Source: Roseiconus lacunae
GTDB lineage: Bacteria > Planctomycetota > Planctomycetia > Pirellulales > Pirellulaceae
Assembly: GCF_008312935.1 (NCBI RefSeq)
Contig: NZ_VSZO01000001.1
Coordinates: forward strand, 248,001-312,000
Reading direction: 5' to 3'
DNA: 64,000 nucleotides
The notes under the pieces were generated by a model. That model saw nothing but the letters and a program-made list of their open reading frames with translations. It made no database searches and had not been told where the DNA came from. Shown here piece after piece: positions 27,284 through 36,093 of the stretch (position 1 is its first letter; every line of letters starts with the position of its first letter). The translations under genes and the position numbers were made by a program.

Positions 27284-27891
27284 TGCCCGAAACTTCATTT
27301 CTTGAAGAACCGTCGACCAGTCGTTCGATGCTGGCCCGCGCCCAGAATGGCGACACCGAAAGCTGGCAACAACTGGCGCAAGTTTACGGACCGATCATTT
27401 ATGCGTGGGCCCGCCGCAGCGGATGCCAAGCTGCCGATGCGGCCGACGTGATGCAGGAAACACTGGGCGCCGTCGCGTCGGCGCTTCAGCGTTTCGATCA
27501 TCAACGTGACGGGGCGACGTTTCGTGGCTGGCTATGGACCATCACGCGAAACAAGATCCGTGACCATTTGCGTTTACTACAGCACGAAGAAGCAGCCGGA
27601 GGCACGGCCGCCAACCTCGCGATGCGACAGGTTCCTGAGGCAGAGCCACTCTCCGAACCGCCCACCGACGCAGCGTCGGATGCCCAGGCAGCTCGCACCC
27701 GAATGTTAGAGCTACTGCGAACCCGATTTGACCACCGGACTTGGACAATGTTTTGGGAAACCACCATCATCGGTCGTGACGTCCATGATGTCGCCGATCA
27801 AATGGGCGTTTCCAAATGGGCCGTCTACAAATCTCGCGCACGAGTCCTGCAACGTTTGAAAGACGAACTGCACGGGATGGACGATTTTTGA
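27280..27891 (+). CDS. ECF-type RNA polymerase sigma factor
   Basis: A 203-residue sigma-70 family factor with regions 2 and 4 only. Region 2: VYGPIIYAWARRSGC, AADVMQETLGAVASAL, TFRGWLWTITRNKIRDHLR. Region 4: FWETTIIGRDVHDVADQMGV then SKWAVYKSRARVLQRL, the helix-turn-helix that reads the -35 box. ATG 27280 overlaps the ceramidase stop; ATG 27283 is equally possible. Planctomycetes carry ECF groups typically encoded beside Ser/Thr kinases, and the next gene here is such a kinase with an anti-sigma-like zinc motif, so regulation by phosphorylation or binding is likely (inference). Confidence 0.93.
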   Translation: MMPETSFLEEPSTSRSMLARAQNGDTESWQQLAQVYGPIIYAWARRSGCQAADAADVMQETLGAVASALQRFDHQRDGATFRGWLWTITRNKIRDHLRLLQHEEAAGGTAANLAMRQVPEAEPLSEPPTDAASDAQAARTRMLELLRTRFDHRTWTMFWETTIIGRDVHDVADQMGVSKWAVYKSRARVLQRLKDELHGMDDF

Positions 27892-28021
27892 CGTGTTTCC
27901 AGATGGTTCTTGTAGCGAGTTCAAAACCGTGTGTCGTCTGTTTTTGAATTGGCGATTGTGCGGTGAGTTAAACGCCATAGGGGAACGAACAAGGTCCGGG
28001 TTAAGCCAAAAAGAATCCTTC

Positions 28022-28075
28022 ACTCTCCCGCTGGGAGAGTCGGGCCTCCGGCCCGGTGAGGGCTCTCGTTTTTTT
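28022..28075 (+). terminator. Double stem-loop followed by T7, downstream of the sigma gene
   Basis: ACTCTCCC/GGGAGAGT (28022-28040) and CGGGCC/GGCCCG (28041-28055) form two adjacent hairpins, and seven T follow at 28069-28075. This fits a rho-independent terminator for the sigma transcript. A similar CACTCTCCCCGG fragment at about 32090, after the kinase gene, suggests it is also a dispersed repeat. Confidence 0.5.
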
Positions 28076-28183
28076 CTCACCTGCCTGCTTCGCTGGGGCA
28101 GCAAAATATCCCAACCGATCGCAAGCGGGGCGAGGAAAACAGACCTCGCGGATCCAAAATCGTTCGACGCTCACGATGAAAGA

Positions 28184-28211
28184 CACGCTACTCTCCGCCG
28201 AAAGTAGCGTG
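28184..28211. repeat. Perfect inverted repeat in the kinase leader region
   Basis: CACGCTACT (28184-28192) and AGTAGCGTG (28203-28211) make a perfect 9-bp stem with a 10-nt loop, 120 bp upstream of the kinase start. No T-run follows. It may be a regulatory stem or part of a dispersed intergenic repeat. The 441-bp gap between sigma and kinase genes otherwise shows only the terminator-like structure at 28022. Confidence 0.5.
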
Positions 28212-28332
28212 CCTCAACGCAACTCTTGCGGAGCAAAAGGCGACGATGGATTTGAACTGTCCAATCGCTCCGTTGTCTCGGTAGGGCGACGAATTCAGCT
28301 TGCCCAACGACGTTCAATCGAAAGGTGATCAG

Positions 28333-31300
28333 ATGGTCAAAATCAATGGGCAAACCCGCCCCTGGACCCCGGGGCAGTGCTTGGATCAGCAGCAATTGCG
28401 GGCGGTTTTAAGCGGCAGTGTCCCCAAAAGCGAATTTGATTCCGCGATCTCGCACCTCGATCAATGTAGCGATTGCCGCAAAGCAGCCGAGACTCTTGAA
28501 CTGAGCGTGCTTGACCTCAGCACGAAATCGGTCGGCAACCAAGTCGACGAAGTGGACGTGTTTCGCAACGAGACCGCTTGTCAAATCGCCATCGGGAAAT
28601 TCAATGCCCGCCCACGCCGCGAATTGCATGCCACGCCACCGGTCGAATCCCTGGGGACATACCGATTGCTGGAATTGGTCGGTAGCGGCGGCATGGGGAC
28701 GGTCTTCCGAGCCGAGCATCAACGGCTGCGTCGCCATTGTGCGATCAAACTGCTGCCTCCTGATCGAGTCGCGAGCCCCGGTTGGCTGGATCGATTCAAT
28801 CGCGAAATGACAGCGGTCGCCTCACTGGAACATCCCGGGATTGTCCGTGCGACCGACGCCGGGCATGATTCGGGATGGCACTACTTGGTGATGGAGTTCC
28901 TGGACGGTTTGGATGTCGGTCAGGTGGCCACACGAATGGGGCAACTGTCGGTGGCCGATGCCTGCGAAGTCGTCCGACAAGCCGCCAATGCACTCGCCCA
29001 CATTCATGATTGCGGGCTGGTCCATCGCGACATCAAGCCGTCCAACTTGATGCTTACCCGAGACGGCCAAGTCAAACTATTGGACTTGGGATTAGTTCTC
29101 GACGGCGACGATCCACTCGTCAGCGACGAACGCTTGACCACGGTCGGGCATGTGATGGGAACGATGCCCTACATGGCTCCCGAACAGTTGACCGACAGCC
29201 GAGATGTGCGTCCGCAGTCCGACCTGTATTCGCTCGGCGCGACGCTTTTCCGATTGATCGCCGGTCGTCCGCCCCATCGCTGCGGCAAAGGCTTGGCCGC
29301 GCAGGTACTGGAGATCACCGGCAAGGACGCACCACCGCTCGATGCGGTGCGTGAAGACATCGATCGCGAAGTCGTCACGCTTGTCGCCGAGTTGCTGTCG
29401 CGTGATCCGAAGAAACGCCCCGTGACCGCGTCACTCGTCGCCGAACGACTGGAAGGACCAAGCAAAGGTCATCAACTCAAACGCCTGATCCAAGAAGCTC
29501 GCCGCAGAGACGAAATGGGGCACCCGATCCGCAGCGGACTATGGCCAAGCGTTTCGGCTGCCGGAAAAAATGCCCGCCCACCGATCGTTCGCCGCTGGTT
29601 GGTCGGATTGGCGATGGCCGGCTTTCTGCTGTTAGCCGCTTTGGTCATCAAGATTCAAACCGACCGTGGATTGCTGGTCGTCCATTCGGACCTGGACGGA
29701 TTGACGGTGGCGGTCAAGCAGAACGATCAAGTCGTCGAGCGTCTGAAGATTCAATCGGGTGACAACCAAATCTCGTTGTACAAAGGCAGCTATCAAGTGG
29801 CCATCGAAGGCGGTGACCAAGCACTAAAACTAAGCGACGAAGTCGTCACGATTGCCCGCAGCGCGGTTCGCGAAATCACCGTCAAGGCGTTGCCCAGTGA
29901 TCAAGTCGCTCAGGTCAATGAGAATCCAACTGGGAAGTCGATATCACCCCAGACCATCGACGTCACGGCGATCCCCAGAGACGCAGCCATGATGGGGTCC
30001 GGTGACGACCTAGGCATGGGGGCCAGCGGCCGATCGATGGATTCGATGGACATGATGGCCGGTGAAATGGATGAAATGATGGGGGCGGACATGATGGGGA
30101 TGGACATGATGATGATGGGATCCACCGCCAACGTGTCGGGACGAGCATCGGGGGTTTGGATCGACGGTGAATCGTTGGAACATTGGATCGAAACCATCGC
30201 GACGACAGACAATTGGGAGAAACTCGGCCAAGCGATGACGACCGCAATCAAGGGCGTCGATCGCTTGTCGGAGGACAACGTTTGGCTTGATCGTGTGATC
30301 GCAGCGATCATCGAGCGCTCGCGTGCACTCGGCGGTCTCACCCAAAAATCGCCGCCCGTCATTTCGATCTCCACAAGCACCGAATCCGACCAAGCATCGG
30401 AGTACTTCATGTGGTACTTCAATCAGGTCTTTGGCGAACCCAACCAGGGTGTTTGGAATGCACATTCCGCCGATGAATTGCTGAACGGGAATTCGAACAG
30501 CCGTGCGGCGATCATCGTTTCACTCCACCGTTGGCACTCGAATCGCTCCCGTGGTGGAGGAATGGAAATGGGTGGTTACGGCGGCGGTTACGACTCGATG
30601 ATGGACATGGGGATGGGCATGGGGGACGACGGTAGCCGGCAACGCAATGAGAAGTTTTTGAAGCTGCGGTTGCTACGCGGCCTGATCGGACTTTCGCACG
30701 CCGACGCATGGCAGGGCATGCCGCCGGAGGAGCAAGCCGCGTCGGCACGATTGGCGAGGGAATCGGCGATCTACCTTTCGCGTGGACCAGCAATTTCACT
30801 CGACTCCATCCCCGATCTGATCAGCGTCGTCGAAGCGGTTCCCGAGGACGAACGGTCAAAGCTCGAAGCCGAGTTGATCCAGCGTTCGCAGCGTTCTCAA
30901 AACTCCGCCACGAAATCGGCGGATATGGGAATGGGCATGGGTATGGGCATGGATATGGGAATGGGAATGGACACGGACTATGGCGAGATGGCGGGAGGCA
31001 TGGGAATGGGGATGGACATGGAAGATCCGCCATCATCCACATCGCCACGTAAATCGACCTATCGCGGCAAATCACTTCGGACCTGGAAGCAGACGCTGGA
31101 AGTCGAACTCGACGTCGATTCGTTGATCGAAGCGATGGAAGCCGTCGAAGTTCTGTCACGGAACCAAGACGCCAGCGAACGTTTCGAAGCAGGCCGTGCG
31201 ATCGTCCGCGTCGCACGACTCTACGGCGGTCCGATTTCCAACGGAGCCGGCGATCCCAGCGAGAGGTTCATGGTGAGGTTTCCGTCATTGATGCAATCGT

Positions 31301-32052
31301 TTTTTCCCGAGCACGGATTCAAGTTGCTGCTAGAGGAGTTTGAAAAAAACAACGACAAAAGCATCACCGCGATGCTCTGGCCCACCCAGATATACCTTAA
31401 AAGTCACTTCGGTGACGAATCACTGGTTCAAGATCACGGCGAGACTCTCAACAAGATTTTGGAGCACATGTTGAAGTACCTTCGCGATCGAGAGGATGCA
31501 CCGTTTGCGGACCTCGATTCGAACTTGGTTGAAACCCCCATCCTGCTGTCATGGATTCTTGGGCAATCGCTCGAAGACGATCCGCTGATCCAGAAAAAAG
31601 CGGCCGAAGTGATCGAGGATCGAGTGAAGGATCACCAGAATGGACTCAATCAGGCCTATGGCGAAGTCTGGGGACGACCGCTTGTCCTCGCAGGTCTCGC
31701 TGCGGCGCAGAAATCTCCGGACCTGATGTTGGAACGTTCGCTGCAATTCTTAGTCATCCAGGCCGTCTGCCCACTTACGATTGCCAATGACATCAAGCTG
31801 GAAGAAATGATTCGCATGGCCTATGAACTTGACCCAAAACTGGCCGAGGAGGCTACGGAAAATCGTTGGCACTGGAAGCGACCGCATCCGATTGAAGACA
31901 ACAAGATCGGCCTGCTCCTCTCTTACTACGCCCAGCACTGCCAGCCAACGCAAAAAGCCATCGCATTGGTTGAGCAGTACGACGCCACGATCGATCTCGG
32001 CGAAGTTGCTGAGAAGGCGATCGCGACGATTCAGTCCAGGATGAAGGAGTGA
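28333..32052 (+). CDS. Giant membrane Ser/Thr protein kinase with anti-sigma-like zinc motif and Met-rich tracts
   Basis: A 1239-residue protein. N-terminus: zinc motif H41-x3-C45-x2-C48, as in ECF anti-sigma domains. Kinase domain about residues 107-385: LVGSGGMGTVFRAEH (P-loop), CAIKLL (ATP Lys), LVHRDIKPSNLML (catalytic loop), LLDLGLV (DLG for DFG), MAPEQL. One transmembrane helix near 420-440 (VGLAMAGFLLLAALVI). The rest is extracytoplasmic, with three Met/Gly/Asp-rich tracts at roughly 552-596, 743-768 and 862-899 separating charged helical blocks. ATG 28333 is preceded by AAAGGTGA at a good distance. It follows an ECF sigma gene and is probably its regulator. The outer part matches no family I know. 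Confidence 0.9.
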   Translation: MVKINGQTRPWTPGQCLDQQQLRAVLSGSVPKSEFDSAISHLDQCSDCRKAAETLELSVLDLSTKSVGNQVDEVDVFRNETACQIAIGKFNARPRRELHATPPVESLGTYRLLELVGSGGMGTVFRAEHQRLRRHCAIKLLPPDRVASPGWLDRFNREMTAVASLEHPGIVRATDAGHDSGWHYLVMEFLDGLDVGQVATRMGQLSVADACEVVRQAANALAHIHDCGLVHRDIKPSNLMLTRDGQVKLLDLGLVLDGDDPLVSDERLTTVGHVMGTMPYMAPEQLTDSRDVRPQSDLYSLGATLFRLIAGRPPHRCGKGLAAQVLEITGKDAPPLDAVREDIDREVVTLVAELLSRDPKKRPVTASLVAERLEGPSKGHQLKRLIQEARRRDEMGHPIRSGLWPSVSAAGKNARPPIVRRWLVGLAMAGFLLLAALVIKIQTDRGLLVVHSDLDGLTVAVKQNDQVVERLKIQSGDNQISLYKGSYQVAIEGGDQALKLSDEVVTIARSAVREITVKALPSDQVAQVNENPTGKSISPQTIDVTAIPRDAAMMGSGDDLGMGASGRSMDSMDMMAGEMDEMMGADMMGMDMMMMGSTANVSGRASGVWIDGESLEHWIETIATTDNWEKLGQAMTTAIKGVDRLSEDNVWLDRVIAAIIERSRALGGLTQKSPPVISISTSTESDQASEYFMWYFNQVFGEPNQGVWNAHSADELLNGNSNSRAAIIVSLHRWHSNRSRGGGMEMGGYGGGYDSMMDMGMGMGDDGSRQRNEKFLKLRLLRGLIGLSHADAWQGMPPEEQAASARLARESAIYLSRGPAISLDSIPDLISVVEAVPEDERSKLEAELIQRSQRSQNSATKSADMGMGMGMGMDMGMGMDTDYGEMAGGMGMGMDMEDPPSSTSPRKSTYRGKSLRTWKQTLEVELDVDSLIEAMEAVEVLSRNQDASERFEAGRAIVRVARLYGGPISNGAGDPSERFMVRFPSLMQSFFPEHGFKLLLEEFEKNNDKSITAMLWPTQIYLKSHFGDESLVQDHGETLNKILEHMLKYLRDREDAPFADLDSNLVETPILLSWILGQSLEDDPLIQKKAAEVIEDRVKDHQNGLNQAYGEVWGRPLVLAGLAAAQKSPDLMLERSLQFLVIQAVCPLTIANDIKLEEMIRMAYELDPKLAEEATENRWHWKRPHPIEDNKIGLLLSYYAQHCQPTQKAIALVEQYDATIDLGEVAEKAIATIQSRMKE

Positions 32053-32142
32053 TAAGCAGTTGAACACGAATGATTCGGCTTAAGTCATTTCACTCTCCCC
32101 GGTCCGGGCCCAGGCGGGCAGAAAATACGACCGCAATGGTGT

Positions 32143-32170
32143 TTGACGTTCACGCCGGGTCGCTTACAAT
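32143..32170 (+). promoter_or_regulatory. Sigma-70-type promoter of the tat genes
   Basis: TTGACG at 32143-32148 and TACAAT at 32165-32170 are 16 bp apart, close to consensus. Transcription would begin near 32177 and leave a leader of about 145 nt before tatA, containing a GAGCCGAC/GGTTGGCTC stem-loop (G-T pair included). Confidence 0.6.
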
Positions 32171-32322
32171 GGTGGAGATCGAGCCGACGTGCGGTTGGCT
32201 CGGCCCGCCCCCGACATGACGGTCCTGGAGGTGGTTGAGGCGTTTGCCCAACCGACCGACCCGCTTTCGCCGCATCTGTGCGTGAGGGTTACCAATTCTC
32301 AAGCCTCTTTTGGAGCGAAACG

Positions 32323-32550
32323 ATGTCTTTAGTTCTGTCTAGCGGTCTATCCGGGCTCTCGCCATTGGCCTTTGCCATGCCGGGCGCGACGGAAATGTTG
32401 ATCTTTCTCTTTGTCGTCCTGCTGCTCTTCGGTGGGGCCAAATTGCCCTCGCTGATGCGCAATTTGGGCCGCAGTGCGAACGAATTCAAACGTGGAATGA
32501 GTGAGACTGCGGAAGACGACGACACGTCCGACAAAGACGTGGATAAGTAA
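32323..32550 (+). CDS. tatA: Twin-arginine translocase TatA-like subunit
   Basis: A 75-residue membrane protein of the TatA/E family, which forms the conduit for folded proteins with twin-arginine signals. Seen: an N-terminal periplasmic stretch, transmembrane segment EMLIFLFVVLLLFGGAKLP with the FG hinge, amphipathic helix SLMRNLGRSANEFKRGM, and an acidic C-terminus. GGAG sits 8 nt before ATG 32323; an earlier in-frame GTG at 32278 lacks such a site. The N-terminus before the helix is longer than in E. coli TatA. A TatB-like gene follows 2 bp later, and a Tat-signal protein is encoded at 52289. Confidence 0.9.
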   Translation: MSLVLSSGLSGLSPLAFAMPGATEMLIFLFVVLLLFGGAKLPSLMRNLGRSANEFKRGMSETAEDDDTSDKDVDK

Positions 32551-32552
32551 TT

Positions 32553-32822
32553 ATGTTTGGGCTCGGCCCCTTTGAAATGATGGTGATCGGTGTTGTTGCC
32601 GTCGTCTTGTTCGGCGCCAACTTGCCCGAGGTCGCGCGACAAGCCGGCGGCATGTATCGCGAATTCCGCGGCCGGCTGAACGAAGTCCAACGCGAATTCC
32701 GCGCCGCGGAATACGAAGCGACCAAGGCCTTCAACATGGATTCGAACACGAACTCGTCGACCGACGAAGACGACGACGAACCGTCCGAACCCTCCGCACC
32801 GAAATTCACCCCACCGAGTTGA
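32553..32822 (+). CDS. tatB: Twin-arginine translocase TatB-like subunit
   Basis: An 89-residue TatA/TatB-family protein: MFGLGPFEMMVIGVVAVVLF is the transmembrane helix, preceded by the short start typical of TatB (MF-x-G), then GANLPEVARQAGGMYREFRG and a long amphipathic helix EVQREFRAAEYEATKAF, ending in an acidic Ser/Pro tail. The longer helix favours TatB over TatA, but bacteria with two TatA-like proteins exist. Two bp after tatA, so cotranscribed. No tatC is nearby. Confidence 0.8.
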   Translation: MFGLGPFEMMVIGVVAVVLFGANLPEVARQAGGMYREFRGRLNEVQREFRAAEYEATKAFNMDSNTNSSTDEDDDEPSEPSAPKFTPPS

Positions 32823-32848
32823 TCATCACGATCAACCGGAAATGCTCT

Positions 32849-32872
32849 GGCGACGCCAATTCCGGCGTCGCC
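32849..32872 (+). terminator. Stem-loop terminator candidate after tatB
   Basis: GGCGACGCC (32849-32857) and GGCGTCGCC (32864-32872) make a perfect 9-bp GC-rich stem with a 6-nt loop, 26 bp after the tatB stop. No T-run follows, so termination may need Rho. The remaining ~165 bp to deoA shows nothing clear. Confidence 0.5.
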
Positions 32873-33039
32873 GCCTTCTCGGCCCTTTCACTGGGCATTG
32901 GCATCTACGCATCTTTCGTTACCCTCCTTGGGGAGGATGAAGTCGTAGACGTCTGTAAAGTCAGGGGTTAAGAACCGCACGACCTCCAAGCGGGAGGGGG
33001 TGCCCAGATGCTTCATCGCAAAGACTCGTGTTTCGCTGG

Positions 33040-34341
33040 TTACGAACCGGCGTTCAAGATTAACGGTATCGGTTCAGCCGGTTGTTCACCCAGCTCGATT
33101 GTGGCACTCAGGCGATTGACTTCGTCTTGTTGCCCCGGGCTGGAGCAATACACTTCCATCAACGGTTGGCCCCGGACCACTCGATCACCGACAAGCACCT
33201 GCATTGCCACGCCAACGGAATGGTCAATGGGGTCACCCACTCGGCGACGTCCGCCACCCATCTCGACGACCGTCAATCCGATCGTGCGGCTATCGATGCG
33301 CCGCACCCAGCCGTCATGAGTTGCCTCGATGACGTGTTTTTTCGCCAGCGGCAGTGGTCCATCCAGCCGACCGTGCTGCTGAGCGATCATCGCCATCAGC
33401 CGTTCCAATGCGTGACCGCCTTGCAACGCGTCTTCCAGGCGATCGCGAGCCTGCTTGTAATCGGACGATGCCTTCGTTGCGACCAACAATTCGCTACAAA
33501 GCAACATCGTCAATTCACGCGCTCGCTCCACCGTCGGTTGGTCGCGACATTCCCCACGCAGGATTGCCAGCGACTCGTTGATCTCGATCGCATTTCCGAC
33601 GGCGGAGCCTAGCGGCTGATCCATGTCTGAAATCAACACCGAGGTCGGCAGGCCACACGCCGTACCGACGCGGCAGATAGACTCGGCGAGCGCGCTTGCT
33701 TGGTTCAGACTGGGCATGAATGCCGCCGAGCCGACTTTGACATCCATCACCAACGCATCCAGATTGGCCGCCAGTTTTTTGCTCAAGATACTGGCCGTGA
33801 TCAACGAGATTGATTCGACAGTTCCGGTGACGTCGCGTAGGGCGTACAGCCGGCGGTCGGCGGGGGCGATTTGGTCGCTCGCGCTGACAATGAACGCGCC
33901 GACATCGCGCAAGGCCCCGTCACACTCGGATTCGTTTAGATCGGTTCGAAAACCGGGGATCGATTCCAGCTTATCGAGCGTCCCGCCGGTCAGCCCAAGT
34001 CCGCGCCCGCTGATCATCGGCACGTGAACCCCGCAAGCAGCCAACAGCGGTGCTAAAATCACAGAGACTTTGTCGCCCAGCCCACCGGTACTGTGTTTGT
34101 CCACGCGTGGGGTGTCACCCGAACAAGTTCGCGGCATCCGGCCACCGCTCTCGAGCATCGCGCGGGTCAAGCACTCAGTTTCGCCGGGAGACATTCCTTT
34201 CAGGCAAACCGCCATCGCGAACGCAGACATCTGATAATCGGTGACACTGCCGTCGCAGAATCCGTCAATCAGAAAACGGATCTCGTCGTCGGAGAGCTGC
34301 TCTCCCTCACGTTTCTTGACCAGCAGGTTGGCGGCGAGCAT
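33040..34341 (-). CDS. deoA: Thymidine / pyrimidine-nucleoside phosphorylase
   Basis: Phosphorolysis of thymidine or other pyrimidine nucleosides to base plus (deoxy)ribose-1-phosphate, in nucleoside salvage. The 433-residue protein has AANLLVKKREGEQLSDDEIR at the start of the alpha domain, MAVCLKGMSPGE, DKHSTGGLGDKVS with the phosphate-binding HSTGG loop, MISGRGLGLTGGTLDKLESI, DVKVGSAAFMPSL with the substrate Lys, and a C-terminal beta domain. ATG 34341 matches the family N-terminus; TTG at 34452 would add 37 unrelated residues. A promoter candidate lies just upstream. Confidence 0.94.
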   Translation of the reverse strand: MLAANLLVKKREGEQLSDDEIRFLIDGFCDGSVTDYQMSAFAMAVCLKGMSPGETECLTRAMLESGGRMPRTCSGDTPRVDKHSTGGLGDKVSVILAPLLAACGVHVPMISGRGLGLTGGTLDKLESIPGFRTDLNESECDGALRDVGAFIVSASDQIAPADRRLYALRDVTGTVESISLITASILSKKLAANLDALVMDVKVGSAAFMPSLNQASALAESICRVGTACGLPTSVLISDMDQPLGSAVGNAIEINESLAILRGECRDQPTVERARELTMLLCSELLVATKASSDYKQARDRLEDALQGGHALERLMAMIAQQHGRLDGPLPLAKKHVIEATHDGWVRRIDSRTIGLTVVEMGGGRRRVGDPIDHSVGVAMQVLVGDRVVRGQPLMEVYCSSPGQQDEVNRLSATIELGEQPAEPIPLILNAGS

Positions 34342-34366
34342 TCGGATCACTGGGGTTGGTGAGAAG

Positions 34367-34395
34367 GCTATAGTGCAATGCTGTGAGCACGACAA
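34367..34395 (-). promoter_or_regulatory. Candidate promoter of deoA
   Basis: On the minus strand, TTGTCG (34395-34390) and TATAGC (34372-34367) are 17 bp apart, placing a start site about 20 nt before the deoA ATG. Prediction from sequence alone. Confidence 0.4.
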
Positions 34396-34536
34396 AAGGT
34401 GTAGAATGATCCGCTCGGGATCGCAAGTGTGCGATGTCACATGCCGACGCAATCCCGGTCAGGTCGCGGAGGTGACCGATCGCCGCCCCGTTGAGTGACA
34501 CTTTGACTGAACCATTGAATTGAAACGGATTGATTG

Positions 34537-35898
34537 ATGCAGATTTCGCGAATGATCACGGCGCTGGTCTTCACTTACCTGGCCAGCGGGCTGTTGAACC
34601 ATTGTCTGTCCAACCCCGGATTCTTCGGCGGTCAAGGACTCTTGGGCAATCATGTCCATGCCTACGAAACCGCCCCCGGTCAAACAGAATCCCCCGGCGA
34701 TACAGCAGACCCTGACGGCGATCCAGCAGACGCTGAAGCTCCGCAAGCATCGACACAAAACACCGCATCGCAGCCAATGGACGGCCAATCGCGCGAGCTG
34801 GCCGTCAACGAAACCGCTGCGAACGAGGATCTGATCGCGGCGGTCCAGGCCGGTCCCAAAGCGCTTTCGCTCGCATTCCGAATGGCCGCCAAACGCGCCA
34901 CCGGTTCGGTCGTGGTGCTATTCGCCTATGGCCAAGGGCAGCCTGAGCAAGCCGGGGACGATGAATCCAACGACGAACCTCCGCTGCCACGGATGGAGCC
35001 ACCCGAAACACCCGTGATTCCGCCCCAAGCGAGCGATTTGCCGCCCAATCCGGACAAGCTAACCGGGCTGGGCAGCGGCGTTGTGCTTTCCGCCGATGGA
35101 TTGATCGTCACCAACAACCACGTGATTCAAAATGCGACTCGCGTGGTGGTGCAAATGCCGGACGAAACTTGGTTCGACGCCGAGGTTTTCCGCGGTGACC
35201 CGGACAGCGATGTCGGCATCGTCCGAATCAAACCCAGCGAATTATTGCAACCGATCGAGATTGGCGATTCGGACAAGCTGGAAATCGGCGATTGGGTGCT
35301 CGCGATCGGTAGCCCGTTCAAACTGCAAGCGACCGTCAGTGCGGGGATCATCAGCGGCAAAGATCGGCATATCGAAAAGATTCCCCGCAGCAACATGCTG
35401 CAAACCGATGCCGCCATTAACCCCGGAAATTCGGGCGGTGCCTTGATCGATTTAAACGGCCAGATGATCGGCATTAGCACCGCGATCGCCACCCGGACGG
35501 GCTTTTACCAAGGCGTCGGATTTGCGGTCCCAATCAACCAAGCAGCTTGGATCGCTGAAGAACTCGACCAACATGGCGAGGTTCGCCGGGCCGCCATCGG
35601 CACCACTCTGGTGGATCTCAAGCCGCGGATCGCGAAGCAATTCAATCTTCCTCCGTACTCCGGAATTCTCGTTTACCAAATCATCAAAGACTCCGTCGCC
35701 GAAGCTGCCGGGATCGAGCGACTCGACGTGATCGTCGAGTTTGCCGGCGAAAAAGTTCGCGATTCGACCGCCCTGCAACGTGCGATCGAACGCCAGAAAA
35801 TTGGTTCCGAGCATCCGATCGTTGTCCGCCGAGACGGAAAACTTGTCGAACTTACCGTGCAATTGGCCACCGTCGACGATCCAACGGGAGTAAAGTGA
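34537..35898 (+). CDS. HtrA/DegP-like periplasmic serine protease with PDZ domain
   Basis: A 453-residue exported protease of family S1C that degrades or refolds damaged envelope proteins. Signal segment at residues 1-25; an acidic Pro-rich linker to about 110, with LAVNETAANEDLI and an internal helical stretch; then GLGSGVVLSADGLIVTNNHV (catalytic His), DPDSDVGIVRI (Asp), and TDAAINPGNSGGALIDLNG (Ser). One PDZ domain follows (GILVYQIIKDSVAEAAGIE; RLDVIVEFAGEKVRD). The protease is complete; the linker is longer than usual. A second protease gene follows after 195 bp, suggesting a shared envelope quality-control role. Confidence 0.93.
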   Translation: MQISRMITALVFTYLASGLLNHCLSNPGFFGGQGLLGNHVHAYETAPGQTESPGDTADPDGDPADAEAPQASTQNTASQPMDGQSRELAVNETAANEDLIAAVQAGPKALSLAFRMAAKRATGSVVVLFAYGQGQPEQAGDDESNDEPPLPRMEPPETPVIPPQASDLPPNPDKLTGLGSGVVLSADGLIVTNNHVIQNATRVVVQMPDETWFDAEVFRGDPDSDVGIVRIKPSELLQPIEIGDSDKLEIGDWVLAIGSPFKLQATVSAGIISGKDRHIEKIPRSNMLQTDAAINPGNSGGALIDLNGQMIGISTAIATRTGFYQGVGFAVPINQAAWIAEELDQHGEVRRAAIGTTLVDLKPRIAKQFNLPPYSGILVYQIIKDSVAEAAGIERLDVIVEFAGEKVRDSTALQRAIERQKIGSEHPIVVRRDGKLVELTVQLATVDDPTGVK

Positions 35899-36093
35899 AG
35901 CGGGCAAATGACTCGGCCGTGATGCTCTACGGCGGGACGTGTCGGGATGTGACGGTGCCTGACCATCGCAAGTTCAGCTTTGAAGGCAATCACGGCAGGC
36001 AAATTTTGCATCAAAACCAACATTGCCTGGATTTCGCCACTTTCCTACCATTCCATCGAAATTAGTCCCCCCTCGACCCTTGGGTAGATACAT

